A stretch of DNA of 64,000 bases from Liopterus haemorrhoidalis (lineage: Eukaryota > Arthropoda > Insecta > Coleoptera > Dytiscidae), in the NCBI GenBank assembly GCA_963971575.1, contig OZ020622.1:36796301-36860300 (forward strand), read 5' to 3'. Position numbers and translations under genes: made by a program. The notes under the pieces were generated by a model. The model was given only the letters and a program-made list of their open reading frames with translations. It was not told where the DNA came from and searched no databases. Positions 45,165 to 57,006 of the stretch are shown piece after piece (the first letter of the stretch is position 1; every line of letters begins with the position of its first letter).

Positions 45165-46690
45165 TAAGTGAAATGCAGATAAGTTTATCCTACTTATTAT
45201 TTTTTATAAAAACTTTTTCCTATACAAAAATTGCTTGTCACTCATTCTAATAAAAATTTTATAATTGTTTGGGTCTTCTAATTTTATTTTACTTATTACG
45301 TTATCATCTTTTTCTTGTCTTTGTTTAATTCAGTGGCGAACAAAGAGGGCAATATAAACATTTGAGGGGGCGTTAAATGGAAAATGTAAAACGCATTTGC
45401 AAAATTGTGAGGTCGATGTAAAAATAATTGAAAATGTGAGTTCAAATATTTAGTTAACTAAACTAAATGAAGGTATTATGAAAAATTCATGCTAAACTTT
45501 TAAGTTGCAATAACAAAGTTATTTATCAGTTAATTATAGGCAAAGATTCAGTTACTCAAAAAAAAAAAACTACTTTAAATGTGTAAAAAAGGCGATTTAA
45601 GGTTATTCCGAATAAATTTTAAACAAATTATTAATAAGTTATCTCTTACTAAGTTATTAAAAATCTCCGCTCATATTTATAACTGTTTTTGAATTTTATA
45701 AATACAATTTTATACCAATAACTTTTTGACTAAAAAAATATAACTGTACTCTAGAATAAAAATGTATCAACTCAATTTGTTCATAAATTACATTTTTATT
45801 GTTTTCAGAGCTTTTTCAGAGACTGATATACAGTATTAAGTCCTCTTTCAAATGCAATTTTCAGCAAAGGAGGTAACTTTGGTATTTTTTCAGAAATTTT
45901 ATTTATTAAACTACATTTAATATCATCCAATTAGAGTAAAATATTAAAAAATAATAAATGTTAAAAAAATAATTTATTTCTTAGAAAGGGCATTTAAGAT
46001 AAGTGTAATGTTTATAAGTATAACTTGAAACCCTAATATCACAAATAAGAACAGGAAATCGTAAATCCTATATTTAAGACGGCCGTCTTTTTTTCCACAA
46101 GGCCACAATAAGCTTATTGTGTCTTTTTGCCTTGGGGTTCCAAAGAAATAGCATTTTAACTGCAGGGTTCCCCAGATGTAAGAAGGTTGAAGACCACTGG
46201 CCTATAGGTTATGCAAATTTTCAATTTACTCTCTTGTAAATTCGATATAATGTGAGTTAATATACTTTAATTCTAGTGTAAAGATATACTTTTGTTTTGT
46301 TATTGATCATTACGTCAATTTCTTTCTTGACATAAAAATATTGTCTTACATTTATTGCAAATTTGTTTTCAATTTAACAGTCTATAATTTTTCAGCTTGA
46401 CACCATTTAATTTCAAGTCTCATGCATTCATGTCACATGCAATATATAAAATAAACCTTCATGTTAATTGAATTCAATTGGGATGATCAAATTAAATTAA
46501 ACTTTTGGTACTTATATAAATATAGTAATTTTATGCCTGTATTGATAAACATTTATTAATGTATAACGTTTCATTATATCAAATTTTCCACAGAAACGGT
46601 CCGTTTCTATGGAAATTCACTATAGAAAACTTTGATTTTAACGATCCGTTTCGATATAAGGAAGCATTATACAGTAATGAACGTATTTGA
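45165..46690. other. Intergenic with a hAT-like terminus; no gene
   Basis: At 46,170-46,198 the sequence ends in AAGGTTGAAGACCACTG; its inverse CAGTGGTCTTCAACCTT is a typical hAT terminus. At 46,600-46,660 there is an imperfect inverted pair (ACGGTCCGTTTCTATGG against CGATCCGTTTCGATA in direct context). No transposase and no second end are seen. Confidence 0.4.
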
Positions 46691-46696
46691 ATATGG

Positions 46697-46880
46697 TAGG
46701 ATTACCAGACGTCCGTAATCAGCACGGACGATCCGTTATCAGAACGGAGAGTCTGTAATCAGCAAGGATAGTCCGTAATCAATACGGATAGTCCGTAATC
46801 AGCACGGAGAGTCGGTAATCAGCACGGACAGTCCGTAACCAGTACGGACAGTTCGTATTTTGAAGGTCTTGTTAATCTTT
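46697..46880. repeat. Eight 20-bp hairpin-forming tandem units in a hAT-like end
   Basis: From 46,708 eight consecutive 20-bp units (consensus GTCCGTAATCAGCACGGACA) follow TAGGATTACCAGAC. Each unit can fold as a 6-bp stem (GTCCGT/ACGGAC) with loop AATCAGC. The flanks GATTACCAGACGT and TTTGAAGGTCTTGTT match a single-unit relative at 59,346-59,410, so the array arose by expansion inside a dispersed element. Confidence 0.85.
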
Positions 46881-47688
46881 GGTAATTTTTATTTAGTTTC
46901 ACTGTGTTTTTTTTAATTTTCAATCATATCCGTTATTCTATGATTGCAAAATCTGGTGACCCCTAAATAAGGGCACTAGTGAATTATTATTATTATTTAC
47001 TAACATAATAATAACATATTACTAACATAATAATGAAGCAAAATAAAAAGTTATTTTTCAGTTCAATGGTTCTTACAGTGTTATAAATGACAGTTGTTTA
47101 TTTAGTTGTAAATATAGAGTTGTAGTTAGTTCAATATTTCGAATATCGTATATCATAAATCGGTTCGTATCGAATATACTTTGGTTCCACATTATATACA
47201 TAAATGAATCACAAAAATTATCTTTCATTTAATATGTACAAAAAGGTGAGTACTATTTAGCAAGCTAAACAAAATTAAACTGAAGCTAGACTTTTTACAC
47301 TTTTAGATACTAGAATTAATTTCGCATCTAAAAACATTCTGAAGCCAACACCGAGTCTATAAGGGATATATGCTTTATAATTCAGTGCGTAAGATATGAG
47401 GTGAAGGGACTAAATATATACTATCAGTGCAACATTATTAAATCATAGAAACATTGAACATTTATTAAAAATGTTAATACTATTCATGAAAGAAAAATTT
47501 CAGTCAACAAAAATTCTCTCTACACCACATGACAAAATAAGAAACATAATAGATATAGTAACATAAGTTACATTGAGCATACTTAACCTGATTTTACAAA
47601 AATTTAAAAGCTCTGAAAACCGAAACATATAGAAAAATACTTAATAAGTTCTGAAACTTGATAGCTTTAGTTGCAGATAGTTGTGTTA

Positions 47689-48228
47689 AGCGTGTTCTAC
47701 ATTATACAATTCTCATCAAATTTTCATACTTATTTCTTTGACTAGAACTTGTACTAGAAATAAATCAGTGAAATTGTACAGTGTAGAACACGGTAAGTAG
47801 TCAAGGTCAACTTTATTCAAAACTAGATTTGATCCAACTATTCTTGAAAACACATCCAACTTGGAGCTCGGTGCATGCGCAGTAGACAGTTTTAACAATA
47901 GTACCAACATTAAAATTACGCTTGTAAATATTTTGTATTACCACGTGTTTAATAGTGTTTTGTTGATCATTGGTTTGAATAAGCGAATATATAAATTGTG
48001 TTTTGTACGTAAATCAGTAATTTTACAAATCTATTAGCTAGGTTATAAACACTTAACAAGATATTAATAATATGTTTATGTTGGTACTTTAAATGAACTG
48101 AAACACATGTAAGAATTTCATTCTCTACCAAAAAATTGAAAAATAAATTGTATTAAAACTTTGACAACTTCTAGTTCAAAGAAAAAAGTTTAGAAAATTG
48201 ATGAATAAAGTATAATGTAGAACACGCT
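47689..48228. mobile_element. Harbinger-type MITE, AGCGTGTTCTACATTATA ends
   Basis: Perfect 18-bp inverted ends are flanked by TTA (47686-47688 and 48229-48231). The interior of 540 bp shows no transposase. The ORF at 47716-47910 lies within and is not supported. Confidence 0.9.
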
Positions 48229-48353
48229 TTAACATCAGTAAAAGACCGAGAATCGTCAGCGGAAGGTGAAAGCGTCCATCAAATCCAATCATAGCAACTA
48301 ATAATAATTTTCCTATGACCGCAAACAAAAGTAGGTAATTTTAAAAGAGTGTA

Positions 48354-49158
48354 ATGGTGGGTTTAGTCAACATTTAGTCGTAGTTCTAGTCTTATGTTTT
48401 AGTTTAAATCTTAAAAAAAAAAATATCATATTGTTACGACTAAGGTCATACAATACATTGCTTTAACTTTAGTCTTAACGTAGGGTGACCATTCGTCCCG
48501 CATTTTAACATTTTGTCCCGCATTAAGATGCGTCCCGCAAAAGTCCCACATTTTAACATTTTGTCCCGCATTTGGATTTGGGAGGTGAGGACCTTTTTTT
48601 TTTGCTGTTCACTTGGATTTGGGTGGTGAAGGCCTTTTTTTTGCTCTTCACTTGAATTTTGGGAGATAAAGACCTTTTTTTTTGCTCCGTCCCGCATTGC
48701 GTTCTTAAGAAAATGGTCACCCTATCTTAACGCTCTTAAAACCGACCTTGAAAGATAACTAACTTTTAACTTGTCTTAGGCTAAAACTAGTACCGCACAA
48801 ATGCGCGTGCGCACACACTGACATAAAATATGCAGGTTATACATTACGAACTGTTAATGATTTCATTATTGTTTTTATTCCAAAACATCTTTATTCACAA
48901 TGTTTCTTTGTTAAATCGTTATCTATAACCAAAGATTTTGATATTTGACGTTGTTAAAATATCAGTTAACAAGCTTTGTTCGTTAACACTGAACGAGGAC
49001 AATACGCGCGTGCGTAAAACTCGGTGTTTGATTGGATAGTTGTTAAAAATAAAATAATTATATAAACGTCTACTAATTTATTACGCATAAGACAAAATCT
49101 AAAACTAAGGCTAAAACTAAAACTAACGTTAAGACTAAATGTTGATTAAACCCTCCAT
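48354..49158. mobile_element. TA-flanked MITE, ATGGTGGGTTTAGTCAACAT ends, with a nested hAT MITE
   Basis: The left ATGGTGGGTTTAGTCAACAT and the inverse right ATGGAGGGTTTAATCAACAT are bounded by TA (48352-48353, 49159-49160). TTAGTC/GACTAA and TTTAGTCTTAACG words repeat in the arms. The element at 48481-48724 is inserted inside. Confidence 0.85.
48481..48724. mobile_element. hAT MITE, TAGGGTGACCATT ends, repeated GTCCCGCATTTT
   Basis: Inverted ends TAGGGTGACCATT are flanked by a perfect 8-bp duplication TCTTAACG (48473-48480 and 48725-48732). Left subterminal words CGTCCCGCATTTTAACATTT repeat two to three times, and CCGTCCCGCATTG sits near the right end. The middle is a GAGGACCTTTTTTTTTGC minisatellite of about three units. 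Confidence 0.93.
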
Positions 49159-49570
49159 TAAACAATGACGTGCTACCTGCGAACCGCATTAAGAATTTCT
49201 CGACTTTATTGACTCTTCTAAAAAATAAATAAAACAGCCGGATTATAATAATGTAAGCAACAACCGTAGGAAGGAAAGAAATCCAAAATTTTAAAGTAAT
49301 GGTCGATGTTGAGTAATCCAGAATTTTCGAGTAATGACCAATGGGGAGTAATCCAAAATTTTCAAGTGATTACCGTGGCGCATTACAGGTGAAAAGTATG
49401 CCATTTTTTAATCATTTAAAAAAAAAAAACTGCATACTGTTCAATAATATTTCATTATTTCACGCTACTACCGTGGATAAGCAATAAAACAAACTTTTAC
49501 TCTCGATTCCTTTTTCTTACAGATAAAAATGCTAGCGTATGGCTAGCCTTTACCTTTATAAATCAGTTTT

Positions 49571-49702
49571 TTTCCTTTGCTGCTTCGACAATTAGCCAGG
49601 ACAATTTTTATTTGTGATAAAATTCCATGCCTGAACGGGATTTTAACCCGAGACCTTAGCAACGCAGAGCACATGTGTTACCACTACGCTACGCCGGTCG
49701 AC
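49571..49702 (-). mobile_element. tRNA-derived SINE with 13-bp target duplication
   Basis: On the minus strand the head reads CCGGCGTAGCGTAGTGGTAA (A-box TAGCGTAGTGGTA) and then GGTCTCGGGTTAAAATCCCG (B-box region), and ends in an A-rich tail. The direct repeat ATAAATCAGTTTT flanks it at 49558-49570 and 49703-49715, which fixes both boundaries. It is about 132 bp and cannot encode protein. Confidence 0.85.
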
Positions 49703-50122
49703 ATAAATCAGTTTTAAAAATCTTTATAATATAAACATGCCGGATTTTTATTTTGTATAATTTCAAATTTCAATGATTTAAAAATGTTGCAAAATGAAAT
49801 TAAAATATTTAAAGGCCACTCTTCTACTGTATTGTATCATTTCAGGTTTTTTTCAGTATCATTTCAGAGTTTCAGTACAAGAATTCATTTTGTTTTATAA
49901 ACGTTTTCATCAGCCAAACGCTAGTCCAAAATAATTTTATAATTTACTATCTCATATATTTTATAATATAGAGAAAAGATTTTTTTTTTGAGAAACCATA
50001 CTATGATATACAGTATGTTTAATAAAAATAAATAATTTATATTATATTTAGTTTTGTTATTGATTTTTCTATTTGATTTTATAAAAATAAAATCGACGTA
50101 TAAATGAAGATTAAATTTTGTA

Positions 50123-51060
50123 GAATCTACAAAGAAAAGACCATAACCATGTTACAACATGCAAAAGGAAGGAAAATGGACGTGTACATTAACAATAATG
50201 ATCTTTCTTTATAATAAAATTAAGAAAAAAGTGCCCAGAAAAGACAATCACCATGTTAGCATGCAAGGAAAGAAATTTGGAGGGAAAAATTAACACAAAT
50301 ATCTCTCTGGGAAGACATTTTCCACATCTATTGACAAAAATATGAACTATACAACATAAATTTAAGTCCATTCTTAAGAAATTAAACAGAAACAAACGTT
50401 AACATCAGATATATAGCGATAGACTCAACACATCGTTTGAGAATTAGTCTTAATTTAGCTGAATCTACAAAGAAAAGACCTTAACCATGTTAAAACATGC
50501 AAAAGGAAGGAAAATGGACGTGTACGTTAATAACAATGATTTTTCTTTGTAATAAAATTAAGAAAAAAGTGCCCAGAAAAGACTATCACCATGTTAGCAT
50601 GCAGGGAAAGAAATTTGGAGGGATTAATTAACACAAATATCTCTCTGGGAACTAAACTGACATATTGCCACATCTATTGACAAAAATATGAACTATATAA
50701 CATAAATTTAAGTCCACACTTAAGAAAATAAACAGAAATATGTTAATATCACGTATATAGCATGAGACTCAACACATTGTTTGAGAATTAGTTTTAATTT
50801 TGCCGAATCTACAAAGAAAAGACCTCAGCCATGTTAGTGCATGCAAAAAGGATGGAAAATGGACGTGTACATTAATAAGAATGATCTTCCTTTGTAAAGA
50901 ATCTAAAAAAGTGCCCAGAAAAGACAACCACCATGTTAGCATGCAAGGAAAGAAATTTGGAGGGATAAATTAACACCAATATCTCTCTGGGACACTAAAA
51001 AAGAGACATCTTTTGATAAAAATATGAATTATTTTCCATAATAATTTTTAAATTCATTTT
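50123..51060. repeat. Three tandem units of about 340 bp
   Basis: Units start with GAATCTACAAAGAAAAGACC at 50,123, 50,461 and 50,805 (spacings 338 and 344). Each contains two related halves: ACCATGTTA-ACATGCAAAAGG followed by AAAATGGACGTG, and CACCATGTTAGCATGCAAGG followed by AAAGAAATTTGGAGGG. It therefore looks like an older half-unit duplication that was later amplified. The ORF at 50189-50395 is a by-product. Confidence 0.9.
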
Positions 51061-51329
51061 TAAAAACTCAAATAGAATTCCGTTAACAATCTCCAATGTA
51101 TAGGATCGAAAAAAGTGGTCTAGTAAGCCTTGAATTTTATTTTAAAAAAATATTAAGTTGGCAATATATGCTGTTTATTGTTTTTGAGCAGTTACTTATG
51201 TTGCTTATGATCATGATGTGTATTTTTCAATAATTATGATACAAATTACAAACATATCTTTTTAGAAATATATGTTTGTTTGAAATATAACCTCAAATCA
51301 CAGTATAATACAGTTGGCGTTTACATTTA

Positions 51330-51480
51330 GGGCCAGTTTCTGAAAGCTTAGTAAACTATAAGTCTTAGTAAACTAAAAGCTTAGTCAACTACGGTCACAA
51401 TACAACAATCCCATAAGTAACCATAGCAACCGTTTTCTAACTATTTGGTTATAGTTAACTAAGCTTTTCGAAACCGGCCC
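51330..51480. mobile_element. Harbinger-type MITE, GGGCCGGTTTC family (copy 3)
   Basis: Ends GGGCCAGTTTCTGAAAGC and, inverse, GGGCCGGTTTCGAAAAGC, with TTA on both sides (51327-51329, 51481-51483). A 20-bp segment near the left end (TAGTAAACTA) is duplicated. Confidence 0.88.
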
Positions 51481-51514
51481 TTAGTCAGTCAGATTAATAA
51501 TCCCAGCGATCTAA

Positions 51515-51646
51515 GGGCCGGTGAAAGCCTAGTTAACTATAACCATATAGTTTGAAAATTGTTGTTATGGTTAATTATGGGATTGTTATATTGTAACCGA
51601 GTATAATCAAAAGATTAAACTTGGCTAAGCTTTTAGAAACCGGCCC
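51515..51646. mobile_element. Harbinger-type MITE, GGGCCGGTTTC family (copy 4)
   Basis: Ends GGGCCGGTGAAAGCC (with a short deletion) and, inverse, GGGCCGGTTTCTAAAAGC; TAA on both sides (51512-51514, 51647-51649). It lies only 34 bp from copy 3 and in the opposite orientation. Confidence 0.88.
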
Positions 51647-52027
51647 TAAGTGTTCCCGATTTGTTCGAAAAATCAGTTAGATCGTACATAGTAACTTATT
51701 TTTAGTCCTCCTGAGTGATCTGTCAGAGTGCTCAGAGCATTTCTATACAATCCGATGACTAGCAGGTTTGCTAGGATTCATTTTGTGGTGGAGGTTAGCG
51801 CGAATAAATTAGAATCTCACAGCCAATTAAACTGATGTAGACATTGCATACAAAATAGATGAAATAACTGCAGTGTTGTCTGGGAATTTAATTTAATTTA
51901 GAAATTTGTACATTTTCTTTGATCTTTACGCTTTTGTTTATTATCATTTGCACCATACATTTCAACAAATCTTTTAGCCCATTCTGTTATTGGTAATGAC
52001 AGATATTTGATAGTTATATATAAAAAC

Positions 52028-52685
52028 ATCTGGCGTTCCACAAGGTTCACACTTAGGACCACTGACTTTCTCCTTTTTGCACACGATTTGAAAATTTATC
52101 GAAAAATACAGTCTTTATCTGATGCCAATCTTCTTCAAAATGACATAGATAATTTTTCATAACGACTGTACCACGAATAAACTATTCCTTAATTACAATA
52201 AATGCTCTGTAATTTCTTTTACTAGAAAACATAGTAGGAATTTATTCAACTACAATTTTGAAGGTACTGTCATCACAAGAACTGATGTTGTAAAAGACTT
52301 GGGTATTTTATTTGATTCTAAAATGTCATTTGATCCCCATGTAAATAATAGTACAGCAAAGGCCTTCAAAATGTTGGGCTTTGTCATCAGGTCAACTAAA
52401 GATTTCAAATCAACTGCAGCCCTTAAGTCATTATACTTTGCCTATGTTCAGAGTAATCTTCAATTTGCCTTTGTCATATGGAATCCTCAGTACGATATTT
52501 ATAAAACTCAAATTGAACGTATTCAAAAAAAAAAAAAAATCTTGAAATACTTATGCTTTAAAAATAATTACAACTATATCAATTATAATATATGTTGTAT
52601 TGAGTTTTGTTTCGAACAAAATAAAATAAAAATAAATAATAAAATAGTTTCATTTAGCGCCACGGCTACCGGACGTTACTCGTAA
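52028..52685 (+). pseudogene. LINE reverse-transcriptase fragment with mutated catalytic motif
   Basis: The start SGVPQGSHLGPL is reverse-transcriptase block 4 of Jockey/CR1-type LINEs. An internal deletion follows, then LLFAHDLKIYRKIQSLSDAN, where the family has FADD: the first of the two catalytic aspartates is His here. After a frameshift come CTTNKLFLNYNKCSVISFTR, TDVVKDLGILFDSKMSFDPH and SLYFAYVQSNLQFAFVIWNP. The frame is lost at the A-run near 52,527. The LINE is a dead 5'- and 3'-truncated copy. Confidence 0.88.
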
Positions 52686-52689
52686 TGGA

Positions 52690-55010
52690 CTTAACCTCAA
52701 ATTTAATACTGCTTACAAAAATTTTAACAAAAGCTGAGCAATCCGAATTAATCTTGTAACGTCACCAGATCAATCTGAGCAATCTTATGGATCGATTAAA
52801 CGTAAATGCCTACTGTTAGATATACTGTGCGTAAAATTCCGACGTCAAATGATACTGGAGAGTGATATTGCCTATCTAAATTAAAAGTAAATAAATTCCA
52901 TGGCTATCTAGACTTTTTTTCGATCGGATTGTATTTATTTTTTGTTTAAACACACTGTATATCATTTGTTTTTAAATCATTTGCTTTTGGTAATAGTACG
53001 AGAAGCAAATATTGCACACACATATAAATATCACATTTTTTCAAGCTTATACTAAAAATAATTATGAATTGATACATGCACACATGATTAAGAAAAATAT
53101 TTTTTAAATTTAATCTCCATAAGAACACAAGGATAAGACATGTTAAACTAAAATATACAAGAGGTAGAAATTTTGAAAATATATTTTGATATAATAACCC
53201 TTTATGGTCGAAATCCAGAATAACCGGGCTAATTTTATTTTATTTTTTCCATACTTTATACATTTATCGCGTGAAATATAGCGTTTACATATTTCCAAAT
53301 AATGCACATACTCAAGGTTCGCAGATGTCCAGATTTAAGCGGGATTGTCCCGATTTAGAAATTGTAATTCCGACATTACACAGTAATTCCCGATTTACAC
53401 AAAACATTTCAAAATCAAAATAAATAGCCATTGTTATAATAATTTCGATTTTTGAATGGTTAGTAGAGGTCATTGATTATAAGAAAGATACAGGGTATCA
53501 TAAAATTAAGCCATCAATTCTGCGCAAGAAAACAGCTGAACACAATGACATACATAAGAGTTTAAAAAATTGTTGTGCATACGGAACAAAATTATGTATT
53601 TCAAAAAATAATTTACTCCCCTGCTAATCTCATTAACTCTGTCTGAGCTAACGGCCTTGTGTTTGACGTGTATAATACATGGCACCCTTTTTCCACATCC
53701 GGGTCAAATTTTAATTTGAAATTTTTTTGATTCAAATAGCAAGTCAAATATATAATGCGTAAATAGGAAGCTGCCGCTTTAGGGTGTAAATATTTTTGTG
53801 GAATCCCTTGCAGATTTCATTACCTCTACCTGAGCTAGCGGCCTTGCGTTTGACGTATATAATACAGGTATATAACAGGTAATAGTTGAATTCCATCTTG
53901 CTTTTATCATATTTGTTGACTTCACTACAATGTTTCGTGAATGCGCTCTCTTAGAATGAACCTTAGTTGTCTTAGAATCTCTCTTTAGAATCTTCAGAAA
54001 TACAAATATCTTCTTTTGTACGGGTCATTTGAGAGTGGCATTCGCCATCACTGTACTAGTGTCTAGTTATCGGAAGTAACCAGATAAAGAGTTTTAACTA
54101 AGAATGTCAATGCGCTACTAGCCTTGATTGGGAGATTTCCGACCATAAGGGTTAAATAATAATTTTATACAGTTATTACAAAACGTTACAAAATAGCGTA
54201 CCGCTTATTTTTAAAAGGTTAATAATTACAACAATTTTTTTGTTAGTATGGCAACATTTAGTTTAACCAACGTACGTTTGTAACCTTATATTAAATACAT
54301 AACGCTTATAATAACGTTTTTTAGCTTTATAGCAAGTTTTATAAATATATTATTGTCTTAGAAATTATAAATTTGAGCCTATGTCTACAACATATATAAT
54401 TTTGTTCATAGGGTCAAATTAGACCCAATATATGTGACACAACTGTGTCCAAAATTCGCAAAATACGTGAGTCATCACGTAAAATCTTTTAACTAAAATA
54501 TTTTTTAATTAAAAAATTAATTAAATTCTTGTCTTTTTATAAAAATATGTATAGTTCATTTAAATTTATTTCAAACAGTTTTAAATTAGTTTGAAATATG
54601 ATTAAATGAACTTTACCTCTTGATTAAACATAAAGGGAGCGTAAAAGCTGGTTCCGCAAGGTATTTACAGGAATACCTGGCCCATGCATGCTCAGGTGCA
54701 GTTAATTAAAGCGTCAGAAAGTGCAAAATAAAAACATCACAACTCCTCTAACATTTAGAGACAGGGTGATGAAAAATAATTAGTATTCACAAGTAGAGAC
54801 AAGATTATACATGAATATAGGACAAGTACCAGAATTCATCAACTGAATCAATTGCATTGAAAATCTATGAAACCGTTTCTTAATTCATCGATTTTATTAA
54901 TGGAAGCGTTTCTAAATTGGCTGATATAAAATCCTATTAGTAATTCGGGTTTAACATATTCCAAGTATTTTTACTATTCCATTTATTTTACAACCTTAGT
55001 TACCATTATT
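52690..55010. other. Intergenic, no gene seen; one TCCCGATTT cluster
   Basis: At 53,325-53,410 there are repeated words (GTCCAGATTTAAGC, TTGTCCCGATTTAG, ATTCCCGATTT) of the same style as the GTCCCG-rich hAT ends at 48,481 and 55,022. Two copies of a CATT(A)A-C-CTGTCTGAGCTA-CGGCCTTG-type word lie at about 53,632 and 53,826, roughly 190 bp apart. No coding sequence is supported. Confidence 0.4.
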
Positions 55011-55021
55011 ATATTTTGCAA

Positions 55022-55150
55022 ATAGTGACCATACGTCCCGAATTGACCGGGACAGTCCCGAATTTACGCCTTGAGTCCCGAATTTTTTCAGAGGCAATAT
55101 TTGTTCCGAATTCGGGTTTTTTTTCCCGAATTGTCCCAAATTTTAGAAAA
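55022..55150. repeat. hAT-like end with repeated GTCCCGAATT words
   Basis: ATAGTGACCATACGTCCCG is followed by five to six (T/A)CCCGAATT words in 110 bp. The start resembles TAGGGTGACCATTCGTCCCG at 48,481. No inverted partner end was found. Confidence 0.6.
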
Positions 55151-55608
55151 GGTACTTATTTTCAATACTTATTTTTAATAGATTTCAACTCAAATTATTT
55201 TTACAAAATTTGAACTAAAAAATAAATCTACGGAAAGGGTATTTTCCTTGATGAACAGCTTTTGGACAAGTGACAAGACTCAACTTGATTAAAATCAATT
55301 AAAGTCACATTAAAATCAATATTACTGATTAAAGTAAATTATGAAGAAAACTGTGCGGATTTTTATAAAATGCTTCAAAGCAAAAAAGACCTACTCAAAA
55401 AGATACATAGTTCGGAAAAATATAAAAAGTTTTCTATTAAGTAATTTTAATGAATAAATTTTGAATATATTCTCTAAAAAATACTCTGATTTTAATAATG
55501 TTCTTTTTAATAATATAAGTTCATTATCTGTGATTGGAAATATTTATTTATTATAAATTATAATCATTTTTTGTATATAATTGTTTTTAAAAAAATAATT
55601 ATTTAAAC

Positions 55609-57006
55609 CAGCGTTTCCCAACCTGTGGTACGCGTACCACTGTTGACAGAACTTTACAAGTAGAATTCAAACGACACAATCTACAACTTTTTGAGAAAGC
55701 TCTTAAATTATTATTACCGTTTACTAGTACGGAATTAGTACAAAGAGCTTTTTCTTCATATATTTTAAAAAATAATAAGTATCAAAACAGATTGAACGCA
55801 GCTGTAGACTTGAGGGTATACCTCGCATCTTTTGAACCAAATTTAAAAAAATTATGTTCTAGAAAATTTCTTATGTTATAGAAAATATATTAATTGGTTT
55901 TTTATAATTCTGTGTTTTTATTAAAACCATTTATTAGTAAACGAAATATGACAAAATAGTAGAATCTACTATTTTGTCATATTTCGTTTCTATGGTAAAG
56001 GAGACTTTAGTTGACAGATAACGGTTAATTAAAGATATGGTTCCATGGAAGAACTATAGCAATAAAATTTCCATAGAATAGAGCCATATCATTTGTTCAC
56101 AGACAAAGCTAGAAATAGAGAAAGAGATACAATTTGTTTCACTTGACACGCCTGTCTTCCATCTAGTGGTGGGAGCTGAATGCCCGCGCGTGTATACAAA
56201 GGAATATACGTCGAAGGTACCATATTATAATATAACAAAAAAAGATAAAAGCTATGATCGTACGTTACAGTAAGAAGCAGACATACGTTCTTGACATCTT
56301 ACATAAAACTGTGTGAAATAGATATATATTTCTTTATCGGTTCTCAATCTATCAATCTGTCAAGTAAATTCTCCTTTGCGATATCTACTAATGGTTGGTT
56401 TATACACGGAACAAGAATATGGAATGGGAAATAAGAATAGTACACAAGAATAAAAAATATGAAACCGTTTATTTCGGACATAACATTTCGTCGTTACGCC
56501 TGCGTACTTGCGTTGGCCTTTGTTTAACGGTTGTCGTTTGACAGGTTGTTGTGTTTAATATAACCTTTTAAAAAAAAATTTCAGTAATATGGATTTATAA
56601 GATTTTGCAAATTTATTTGCTTGTGTTTCACACATTATATTGTTTTTTCCAACCTTCTAATCACATCAGGAAAACATCTGTTGGACACATTTTATCACGG
56701 CCGACATTTTGACCATTATGCGCATGCTTATCGTCTCTTATTCTTGGAATAAGAATAAAATGTTAAATGTTACCAACTTTTCTTATGTTTAAGTTAAATT
56801 TCATTCCTACATAAACCGATATACGGCGCAGCCATGTTTTAACATCTTGTGTACTATTCTTATTTCCTATTCCTTATTCTTGTTCCGTATATAAACCAAC
56901 CATAAGTAAATAAATATACAAAATACAATCATTTTTACGAAGTGGTACAATTTAGCGTGATGTACTACCAAGTGGTACGCGAGCCAAAAAAGGTTGGGAA
57001 ACGCTG
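55609..57006 (+). mobile_element. hAT transposon derivative, CAGCGTTTCCCAACCT ends, with dimerisation domain
   Basis: Perfect inverted ends CAGCGTTTCCCAACCT and the 8-bp duplication ATTTAAAC (55601-55608, 57007-57014). A plus-strand frame near 55,685-55,880 reads LFEKALKLLLPFTSTELVQR, AFSSYILKNNKYQNRLNAAV, DLRVYLASFEPNLKKLCSRK and a stop: the hAT C-terminal domain. The rest of the transposase is gone. A 23-bp-arm palindrome (CGAAATATGACAAAATAGTA) sits at about 55,942-55,990, and a Harbinger-type MITE is nested at 56,390-56,902. Confidence 0.92.
56390..56902. mobile_element. Harbinger-type MITE, TGGTTGGTTTATA ends
   Basis: Ends TGGTTGGTTTATACACGGAA and, inverse, TGGTTGGTTTATATACGGAA are flanked by TAA. 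AAGAATA-type words and ACAAGAATA recur in both arms. The 513-bp interior has no coding frame. Confidence 0.85.

Noticed and set aside
46708..46867. CRISPR-like array of short palindromic repeats
   Set aside because: Units are directly contiguous with no variable spacers, the DNA is from an animal, and the flanks match a dispersed element.
48446..48697. ORF of 83 codons with repeated residues
   Set aside because: It is a translation of the GTCCCG and GAGGACC repeats inside the hAT MITE.
50189..50395. ORF of 68 codons on the minus strand
   Set aside because: It is part of one unit of the 340-bp tandem repeat, and the frame is not kept in the other units.
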